From the NCBI GenBank assembly GCA_964582715.1, contig CAZOSM010000011.1:1-9811 (forward strand): a stretch of DNA of 9,811 nucleotides, given 5' to 3'. Positions 6,592 through 9,811 of this stretch are shown here, one piece after another. The notes below the pieces were generated by a model. It worked only from the letters and a program-made list of their open reading frames with translations, was not told where the DNA came from and made no database searches. The DNA comes from MFZZ01 sp964582715 (GTDB taxonomy: Bacteria > Patescibacteriota > Microgenomatia > UBA1406 > GWC2-37-13). Every line of letters starts with the position of its first letter. Within the stretch, counting starts at the first letter, position 1. The translations under genes were made by a program, and so were the position numbers.

Positions 6592-6931
6592 CAAAGACCC
6601 TCTCCCTATTTGTTTGACCCATGATTGACCGGGCCTCGCTACAGCATACCACAAGTGGGAAAATCCCACATGGTTTGGTGAAAACAAAACAAAAAAAATC
6701 ACCCACCCCCACCAGCCCAGAGAGAAAGGCAAAAGGATGCTTTCAGAATAAAAGAGAAACTCAGGTGCGGGGGTACCCCCACCGAAAAGCTCAGGATTCC
6801 CTCGCCAAAAACCGATTCTTTCCCATTTTCCTTGCGTGATTCTGTCCCCTCCCCGTGGCGCGCGCTAGGTGTGGGAGGGTTGAGCCGTTGAGCTTGTTAT
6901 CAATCCGTTATCGTTGCTGCCTAGACTTTTG
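6592..6931. other. 340-nt intergenic/leader region left of the assembly gap
   Basis: No gene is convincing here. The region carries the probable promoter and palindrome of the protease operon (6636-6669) and an A-rich tract (6681-6698). It also has an 8-bp hairpin with one bulge around the palindrome GGGGGTACCCCC (6764-6783), flanked by direct repeats ACTCAGG (6759-6765) and GCTCAGG (near 6790). GTTATC occurs as a direct repeat at 6896-6901 and 6907-6912, an 11-nt period. On the minus strand an 11-codon reading frame starting ATGGGAAAG after AAGGAA is open, but too short to call. Confidence 0.5.
6636..6669 (-). promoter_or_regulatory. putative promoter of the protease operon with overlapping palindromic operator
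   Basis: On the minus strand TATGCT (6648-6643), preceded by TGG, makes an extended -10 element about 50 nt upstream of the protease ATG. The perfect palindrome GTGGGAAAATCCCAC (6655-6669, 6-bp arms, AAA centre) covers the spacer and the -35 region, with outer CA/TG bases also symmetrical. This is a typical repressor position. The -35 itself is poor (ATGTGG). Confidence 0.35.
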
Positions 6932-7031
6932 NNNNNNNNNNNNNNNNNNNNNNNNNNNNNNNNNNNNNNNNNNNNNNNNNNNNNNNNNNNNNNNNNNNNN
7001 NNNNNNNNNNNNNNNNNNNNNNNNNNNNNNN
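6932..7031. other. assembly gap (100 N)
   Basis: Exactly 100 undetermined bases, the usual placeholder for a scaffold join of unknown length. All genes to the left are on the minus strand and all to the right on the plus strand. The true distance, and even the linkage of the two sides, is not shown by the sequence. Confidence 0.98.
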
Positions 7032-7035
7032 GCAG

Positions 7036-7110
7036 TGTGTCAAGCCAGTCTCGCACTGGCTTGGCGCAGTGTTCGCAGTGAACACTATCGAACGATTCTA
7101 AGGAGAGTCG
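7036..7110 (+). promoter_or_regulatory. structured 5' leader with Shine-Dalgarno in a hairpin loop
   Basis: Three consecutive hairpins fill this stretch. The first is a 14-bp stem (7036-7049 with 7055-7068, two G-U pairs, 5-nt loop CTCGC). The second is GTGTTC/GAACAC (7069-7074 with 7080-7085, loop GCAGT). The third is a 7-bp stem, CGATTCT with AGAGTCG (7093-7099 with 7104-7110), whose AAGG loop begins the AAGGAG ribosome site of the gene at 7112. G-U pairs suggest the structure acts as RNA. A related element precedes the gene at 7976. Confidence 0.5.
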
Positions 7111-7111
7111 A

Positions 7112-7249
7112 ATGAGTAGCCGTAAGTCAATTGAACGTCGAGAGCTTGAGCGTGAGCGCCGCGCTAGTGAGCGTGAACGCGCCCAGTCTCGCCGCATGGC
7201 GCGCATTGCTAAGTCACGTGCGCGTGTGTCGTTTGGGGGTGCGCGCTAA
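7112..7249 (+). CDS. 45-aa Arg-rich basic peptide
   Basis: A small gene with the ribosome site AAGGAG 6 nt before the ATG; its TAA overlaps the next ATG (TAATG). The product is strongly helical and highly charged: SSRKSIERRELERERRASERERAQSRRMARIAKSRARVSFGGAR. The alternating Glu/Arg pattern in residues 7-24 could form a single alpha helix or coiled coil. The C-terminal half is almost purely basic, so RNA or DNA binding is plausible. No family is recognised. It starts the plus-strand operon after the structured leader at 7036-7110. The strong ribosome site and stop/start coupling argue for a real gene despite its size. Confidence 0.65.
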   Translation: MSSRKSIERRELERERRASERERAQSRRMARIAKSRARVSFGGAR

Positions 7250-7596
7250 TGGATAGCGTAGTGCTCTGGGTGTGCGTTGATTGTTGGTATGGTGTGCATG
7301 GCATCCTTGAGGATGCTAGCGCTCTGGCGCGCTACCGTGACGCTATGGGACGCGTTCAGCGTGACAATGAACCGTTGGGTGTGTCTATTCGCCCAGATGG
7401 CGCGTGTGAGTCTGCCGAATTCTGCGCAATGGGTGAGCATGACTGCGACAGTCTGAACTACTGCGAAGAATCGGCGCGGTGTGAGTCTGGTGAGTGTGAC
7501 TGCAACACTGTCGCATTCTCGTGGAACAACTGCGAACTGTGTCTATCCTCACTGGGCGGCAGTCGTCACGCTGTTACCCTGTTTGTTGAGTTCTAG
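7249..7596 (+). CDS. Cys-rich protein of actinophage type, function unknown
   Basis: The 115-aa product contains 11 cysteines: Cys9/Cys12 (WVCVDC), a dense group from 53 to 85 (CESAEFC, HDCDSLNYC, ARCESGECDC) and Cys95/Cys98. The end, FSWNNCELCLSSLGGSRHAVTLF (residues 90-112), resembles the FSW..C..C...LGG.RH pattern of small actinophage proteins of unknown role. CxxC pairs and surrounding acidic residues suggest zinc or another metal. No signal peptide is visible, and the N-terminal hydrophobic residues (VVLWV) are too few for a membrane anchor. The ATG overlaps the upstream TAA (TAATG), with GGGGG about 10 nt before it, so it is translated with the 45-aa gene. It is followed 12 nt later by the 88-aa gene. 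Confidence 0.75.
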   Translation: MDSVVLWVCVDCWYGVHGILEDASALARYRDAMGRVQRDNEPLGVSIRPDGACESAEFCAMGEHDCDSLNYCEESARCESGECDCNTVAFSWNNCELCLSSLGGSRHAVTLFVEF

Positions 7597-7608
7597 GGAG
7601 GTTGAGCA

Positions 7609-7875
7609 ATGAGAATCACGGTAGGAATGTTGCACGAGAAGATTGAGACAGTGAAAGCAATGGCAGAACGCGCTAACCTGACGCTTGTCCTCCCCCATTC
7701 TGGTGCTAGGTATGATGAGCTGTGGCTGCGTCAGGAGAACGGTACTGTGTGGCTGTGCGCCACTAACGGGGTGGACACTGGCGCGCATGAGGTAGACACT
7801 GCGCGCGGTAATCGTGAGGTGGCGCGGTTCCTCGATGGCTTGATTGTCGCGCTTGATTCAGTGGTGCGTCAGTAG
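7609..7875 (+). CDS. 88-aa hypothetical phage protein
   Basis: A strong ribosome site (AGGGAGG, 7-nt spacing) supports this ATG. The protein begins with a helix (LHEKIETVKAMAERANLTL). It continues with short strands (YDELWLRQENGTVWLCATNG) and a segment with several charged residues (GAHEVDTARGNREVA), and ends in a helix RFLDGLIVALDSVVRQ. This alpha-beta-alpha layout, ending in a ...REVxxFLDGLIxAL helix, is common among small actinophage proteins whose role is unknown. No catalytic, membrane or metal motif is visible. It lies 12 nt after the Cys-rich gene in the same direction; the following 100 nt are non-coding leader for the gene at 7976. Confidence 0.75.
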   Translation: MRITVGMLHEKIETVKAMAERANLTLVLPHSGARYDELWLRQENGTVWLCATNGVDTGAHEVDTARGNREVARFLDGLIVALDSVVRQ

Positions 7876-7975
7876 CACCACCACCCCTAGCGCGCTAATG
7901 GCGCCGACAGTTCACGACTGACTAGGGGACTGTCCGCAAGGTGCGGACTATTGAGAGTCTAAGGAGACTTGACTG
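7876..7975 (+). promoter_or_regulatory. intergenic leader with hairpins; second copy of the SD-in-loop element
   Basis: The region holds GCGCGCTAATGG (7890-7901), identical to two real gene junctions but here followed by only a 7-codon frame. CCCCTAG (7884-7890) and CTAGGGG (7922-7928) form an inverted repeat. A perfect hairpin GTCCGCA-AGG-TGCGGAC spans 7932-7948. Next comes the stem AGTCT/AGACT (7956-7960 with 7965-7969) with loop AAGG, which starts the AAGGAG ribosome site of the gene at 7976. The segment ACTATTGA...TCTAAGGAGA matches the leader at 7083-7106. Confidence 0.5.
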
Positions 7976-8110
7976 ATGGAACACTCAAGCTATCCACACT
8001 GGCCGGGGTATCTGTATGACTGCCCTGCATGCGAGTCTCGCTGCCACTGTACCGAGGGAATGGGAGAATGCATCTTCGAGGGAGACCACAACGGATTAGG
8101 GGTTGAATAA
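7976..8110 (+). CDS. 44-aa Cys-rich probable metal-binding peptide
   Basis: This short gene encodes five cysteines and three or more possible histidine ligands: YDCPACESRCHCTEGMGEC (Cys16, 19, 23, 25, 32) and GDHN near the end. Such a small fold would need a metal (probably zinc) or disulfides to be stable. It shows no similarity I can name. The ATG at 7976 follows the hairpin-borne AAGGAG at a spacing of about 9 nt, and the TAA overlaps the next ATG (TAATG). The N-terminus (EHSSYPHWPGYLY) is aromatic and uncharged but not a signal peptide. Confidence 0.6.
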   Translation: MEHSSYPHWPGYLYDCPACESRCHCTEGMGECIFEGDHNGLGVE

Positions 8111-8250
8111 TGCGCACACTACGCTACCTAATCGTCAACCTAGCACGCGAAAGAATCGCTACCAGCGTAGGCACCTATGAGGATGCCTTGCGCATAGCGG
8201 AAGAGCTTGAACGTGACACTAGGCAGCTGCATGGCATCGAGAGAGGATAG
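8110..8250 (+). CDS. 46-aa hypothetical helical protein
   Basis: The ATG overlaps the preceding TAA (TAATG), with AGGGG upstream, and the frame closes with TAG at 8248. The product MRTLRYLIVNLARERIATS... starts with a basic amphipathic strand or helix. It continues with GTYEDALRIAEELERDTRQLHG, a likely helix resembling the A-x-x-x-A-E-x-L segments seen in many small phage proteins that follow a substrate-like YRLV strand. The order strand-linker-helix is compatible with a minimal beta-alpha fold. No function can be assigned. Four bases separate it from the membrane peptide gene. Confidence 0.55.
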   Translation: MRTLRYLIVNLARERIATSVGTYEDALRIAEELERDTRQLHGIERG

Positions 8251-8254
8251 GCGC

Positions 8255-8347
8255 ATGATCGACAACATCGACCCTGAGACTGCGCTAGTGCTAATCCCGC
8301 TAGTGTGGCTCACACTGGCAGCAATGATATGGGGGGAGGCGCGCTAA
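8255..8347 (+). CDS. 30-aa single-pass membrane peptide
   Basis: The peptide MIDNIDPETALVLIPLVWLTLAAMIWGEAR has an acidic N-terminus, a hydrophobic stretch of about 18 residues (10-27) and a Glu-Ala-Arg end. This is the layout of a one-span membrane peptide. GAGAGGA lies upstream of the ATG, and the TAA overlaps the next ATG in the motif GCGCGCTAATGG. Membrane peptides of this size in phages can be lysis, exclusion or accessory factors; nothing here decides among them. The size leaves some doubt that it is translated, although the preserved coupling at both ends supports it. Confidence 0.5.
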   Translation: MIDNIDPETALVLIPLVWLTLAAMIWGEAR

Positions 8348-8514
8348 TGGGTAACCCATTTACCGCCCCCACTGTCTGCAGTGACTGCAACACCGAGATC
8401 ATGCAGATCGACGCATTCCCCGGTAATCGTTGTATTGACTGCTATGGGGTTGTGTTCGATTCTTTGCCCCCGGTTGACGTGCAGCGTACCCTCCGGGGTT
8501 CTGTCAATCTGTAA
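8347..8514 (+). CDS. 55-aa zinc-ribbon-like protein
   Basis: Four cysteines form two knuckles, VCSDC (Cys11, Cys14) and RCIDC (Cys29, Cys32), spaced as in a compact zinc ribbon. A C-terminal tail follows (LPPVDVQRTLRGSVNL). I chose the ATG at 8347 rather than an in-frame start at 8305, because the extra residues overlap the membrane peptide gene in another frame, while GGGGGGAGG sits just before 8347 and the ATG overlaps the previous TAA. Small zinc ribbons in phages often bind DNA, RNA or host polymerase; no partner is evident. A hairpin follows 14 nt after the stop. Confidence 0.7.
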   Translation: MGNPFTAPTVCSDCNTEIMQIDAFPGNRCIDCYGVVFDSLPPVDVQRTLRGSVNL

Positions 8515-8516
8515 GT

Positions 8517-8555
8517 CCCCGTGGCTTGCCCCCGTGTCTTTTTGGCACGGGGGTT
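8517..8555 (+). terminator. GC-rich hairpin, possible terminator or attenuator
   Basis: CCCCCGTG (8529-8536) and CACGGGGG (8546-8553) form a perfect 8-bp stem around a T-rich loop, just after the stop of the 55-aa gene. Only TT follows the stem, so termination would be weak. A second CCCCGTG at 8517-8523 could compete for the same right arm, giving two alternative hairpins. Confidence 0.45.
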
Positions 8556-8568
8556 AGTCGTGCTTGCG

Positions 8569-8652
8569 CACCACCACCACCACCCCCCACCACCCCCCCC
8601 CCCACAAAAATTTGCACACCCAATATACCCCCCACCACCACCACCACCACCA
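8569..8652 (+). repeat. (CAC)5 / C11 / (CCA)7 low-complexity tract
   Basis: Five CAC units (8569-8583), C runs including C11 at 8593-8603, a short A/T-rich core (8606-8627) and then seven CCA units (8632-8652) lie between the hairpin and the 81-aa gene. The minus strand is correspondingly G-rich and could form G-quadruplexes. The homopolymer lengths may be sequencing-sensitive. A reading frame through it from a TTG at 8564 gives only His/Pro/Thr repeats and is not a credible extension. Confidence 0.85.
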
Positions 8653-8668
8653 GAATGGAGACACACCT

Positions 8669-8914
8669 ATGACCACCCCTACCGCTACACTCACGCGCAT
8701 TCCATCAACTGCACTGGCAGACACTGCGCATCTTCCCCCCGTTGAGCGCTTGCAGCGTATGCGCGCCATGATGGAGACTGTCGCCACCGGCGACCCTGCC
8801 ACGGTTGGAGAGCTGTATCGGGCGCTGGAGGGTGAGCGTGCCCCTAACGGATTCAACCCCCCTAAGGTGGTCGCGCTGGACGGATTCACCTACACCTACA
8901 GAGTAACGCGGTAG
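8669..8914 (+). CDS. 81-aa hypothetical protein
   Basis: The ATG at 8669 is preceded by GGAG at about 9 nt. The protein has a Thr/Ala/Pro-rich start (TTPTATLTRIPSTALADTAHLPP), a helical core (VERLQRMRAMMETVATGDPATVGELYRALEG) and a C-terminal strand pair ending FTYTYRVTR. No family, membrane segment or metal site is recognised. It is separated from the upstream gene cluster by a hairpin and the CCA repeat block, so it probably has its own promoter, although none is obvious in the low-complexity tract. Its ribosome site overlaps a CCAGAATGG motif that recurs, mostly in the opposite orientation, just downstream of the gene. It is the last convincing gene before the long non-coding region. Confidence 0.7.
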   Translation: MTTPTATLTRIPSTALADTAHLPPVERLQRMRAMMETVATGDPATVGELYRALEGERAPNGFNPPKVVALDGFTYTYRVTR

Positions 8915-8928
8915 CGCTGATTAGCGCT
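8913..8928. repeat. AGCGCT hairpin at the end of the 81-aa gene
   Basis: AGCGCT (8913-8918) and AGCGCT (8923-8928) pair perfectly around GATT, overlapping the TAG stop. No U tract follows, so it is not a standard terminator, but it marks the boundary to the non-coding region. Confidence 0.5.
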
Positions 8929-8933
8929 GTGCG

Positions 8934-9010
8934 CCATTCTGGGACACTTTACCCCCATTCTGGCACTCCTGCCCATTCTGGGGGTTTTGTGCAGTCTGGG
9001 GGCATTCTGG
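8934..9010 (+). repeat. CCATTCTGG iteron-like cluster
   Basis: Three exact copies of CCATTCTGG start at 8934, 8955 and 8973. Two variants follow: GCAGTCTGG at 8991 and GCATTCTGG at 9002. Starts are 21, 18, 18 and 11 nt apart. The unit has CCA/TGG symmetry around TTC, and a reverse-orientation copy (CCAGAATGG) lies at 8650-8658 by the ribosome site of the 81-aa gene. Confidence 0.7.
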
Positions 9011-9071
9011 CGCGCACCCATGCCCCCCAGTGGCGCGCAGGGCTCCCGACTTGCCCCCAAAAGTGAGCGGA

Positions 9072-9095
9072 AGTTTTCCACAGAGTTTTCCACAG
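9072..9095 (+). repeat. tandem 12-mer with DnaA-box-like core
   Basis: AGTTTTCCACAG occurs twice without a gap (9072-9083 and 9084-9095). Each contains TTTTCCACA, one base from the DnaA box TTATCCACA and from the actinobacterial TTGTCCACA. Confidence 0.7.
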
Positions 9096-9097
9096 GC

Positions 9098-9230
9098 ACC
9101 CCCAAATGGGGGTCAATTCCTCCCAGCGGAACGGCCATTCACTTATCGGTTGATAATGGGTATGGGGTTTTTGCCCCCCACATGGGGGTAAGGGGCTTAG
9201 ATGCGCAGATTTGTTCCGCACATGGGAACA
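9098..9230. repeat. series of three short hairpins
   Basis: ACCCCC-AAAT-GGGGGT (9098-9113), CCCCC-ACAT-GGGGG (9175-9188) and TGTTCC-GCACATG-GGAACA (9212-9230). The last two share ACAT in the loop, and ACATGGGG recurs near 9339. None has a U tract; they may be protein-binding palindromes. Confidence 0.5.
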
Positions 9231-9238
9231 TTTTGGGC

Positions 9239-9265
9239 AAACATGACAGCCCATTCATGTTTTTT
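9239..9265 (+). terminator. AT-rich hairpin with T tract, possible terminator
   Basis: AAACATGA (9239-9246) pairs with TCATGTTT (9255-9262) around an 8-nt loop, and T residues continue to 9265. The stem is AT-rich, so termination strength is doubtful. It would end any transcript from the 81-aa gene. Confidence 0.4.
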
Positions 9266-9285
9266 CGCTCCGTATAACCCCTAAG

Positions 9286-9686
9286 AATTGCACAATGTTG
9301 TTACACTTGTTGAATTAACCCATTTTAGAACATGTCTACATGGGGTGAACAATTAATTTATGTTGTATTTTCCCTCACCTTTCTTGATTCTGCCCCGTGT
9401 TTGCTGGCCTCACTCCCTCATTCTCGGTGCTGCGAGTGCTTCGATTAATTGCACCAATTCCCTCCAGATGTGGAATTATTAGTCAGTTTCTCAGGTGTTT
9501 CCCAGGAAAGTTTCCAGTTAGATGTCGTAATCCTTCAATCAATTCAACATTTGTGTAATTACCTGTAGTAATACTGGTAGATTTATTTCCCCGAGTTTCC
9601 GGGGTTTTATATGTTTATATCCATCACTATTGTGCAATTAGGTGAAATGGGGGTAATTGCACCGTTTCACGTTCTTTGGTGCAATT
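9286..9686. repeat. five AATTGCAC motifs in an AT-rich segment
   Basis: AATTGCAC occurs at 9286-9293, 9447-9454 and 9655-9662, and as GTGCAATT at 9632-9639 and 9679-9686. The copies at 9632-9640 and 9654-9662 form a 9-bp inverted repeat (GTGCAATTA/TAATTGCAC). The last three are evenly spaced at 23-24 nt. Confidence 0.65.
9589..9608 (+). terminator. short intrinsic terminator
   Basis: CCCCG (9589-9593), loop AGTTTC, CGGGG (9600-9604), then TTTT. The stem is only 5 bp but all GC, with a proper U tract on the plus strand. It has no upstream gene, so it may end a small RNA or be part of the origin region. Confidence 0.45.
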
Positions 9687-9689
9687 CTT

Positions 9690-9718
9690 TCCACAGTCCA
9701 CGGGGGGCCTGTGGATAA
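9690..9718. other. consensus DnaA box within an inverted repeat
   Basis: TTATCCACA reads on the minus strand at 9718-9710, a perfect DnaA box. Its flank forms an inverted repeat TCCACAG (9690-9696) / CTGTGGA (9709-9715). Confidence 0.55.
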
Positions 9719-9811
9719 CTGCCTCGCTGCTTGTGCCGCTCACCAGTTCGCAGACCGCCACAAGACGCTGCGGGGTGCGCGGGGCGGCATTATCCTTTCC
9801 AACAATGAAGA

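Larger units (their letters stand above)
8915..9811. other. long non-coding region, candidate replication origin
   Basis: About 900 nt without a gene I can support, in an otherwise tightly packed genome. It contains repeat clusters, DnaA-box-like sites, short hairpins, an AT-rich middle (roughly 9285-9680) and a consensus DnaA box near the right edge. This combination suits an origin or a large control region. Frames open to the right edge exist (for example from a GTG at 9711) but lack a ribosome site or recognisable product. Confidence 0.5.

Noticed and set aside
6592..6732. 47-aa hydrophobic N-terminal extension of the protease
   Set aside because: Ntn-hydrolases need the Thr right after the initiator Met; the extension contains the A/T-rich promoter region, and a ribosome site lies before the internal ATG.
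7036..7085. tRNA or CRISPR repeat in the hairpin region right of the gap
   Set aside because: No cloverleaf with T and D arms and no regularly spaced repeat; the hairpins fit a leader RNA better.
6855..7206. Reading frames spanning the N run
   Set aside because: They exist only because undetermined bases contain no stops.
8564..8668. TTG-initiated extension of the 81-aa protein through His/Pro/Thr repeats
   Set aside because: It merely translates the CCA tract; GGAG upstream of 8669 explains the start without it.
8949..9277. Overlapping frames of 80-101 aa on both strands in the iteron and hairpin region
   Set aside because: Their repeated residues come from the CCATTCTGG repeats; no ribosome site, no family and several competing frames.
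9657..9811. Plus-strand frames open to the right edge (starts GTG 9711 or GTG 9679)
   Set aside because: At least two frames are open, neither has a ribosome site or recognisable product, and the DnaA box lies inside them; undecidable at the edge.

Overview
The window looks like part of a tailed-phage genome (free phage, prophage or viral contig) from a moderately GC-rich, probably actinobacterial host. The phage assignment rests on a terminase large subunit followed directly by a portal protein. The host guess rests on base composition, on two genes whose ATG lies 6 nt after a TANNNT box with no Shine-Dalgarno (an actinobacterial leaderless pattern), and on strings of tiny Cys-rich genes with stop/start overlaps. 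Host genus cannot be read from the sequence.

Left part (1-6931), all genes on the minus strand, described right to left in the direction of transcription. A compact operon runs from 6591 to 5211: a proteasome/HslV-like Ntn-hydrolase, a 51-aa AbrB/MazE-like protein, a predicted coiled-coil protein, a 71-aa conserved small protein and a 68-aa zinc-ribbon-like protein. Neighbouring genes overlap by 1-14 nt. The operon ends at a perfect 13-bp terminator hairpin (5103-5137). After a short regulatory gap with repeated TCAAGG sites, the packaging module begins: a probable small terminase (apparently leaderless), then the large terminase, then the portal, which runs off the left edge. The large terminase is interrupted exactly in its ATP-binding P-loop by a 364-aa intein. 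That intein carries LAGLIDADG endonuclease motifs and the residues of the class 3 (W-C-T) splicing mechanism.

A run of 100 Ns (6932-7031) is a scaffold gap. It lies between the minus-strand left block and the plus-strand right block, so continuity across it is not proven.

Right part (7032-9811), genes on the plus strand. Eight very small genes (30-115 aa) lie between 7112 and 8914: an Arg-rich helix, three Cys-rich probable metal-binding proteins, a one-pass membrane peptide and three unknowns. Most are joined by TAATG stop/start overlaps. Two of them are preceded by a related 5' leader in which the Shine-Dalgarno sits in the AAGG loop of a hairpin, resembling the start-associated sequences of cluster K mycobacteriophages. 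A hairpin and a (CCA)n/C-tract repeat block precede the last gene.

From 8915 to the right edge (about 900 nt) no convincing gene is visible. This stretch holds a cluster of CCATTCTGG-type repeats, two tandem DnaA-box-like 12-mers, several short hairpins, an AT-rich segment, five AATTGCAC motifs and a perfect TTATCCACA DnaA box. It is the best candidate for a replication origin or major regulatory region.
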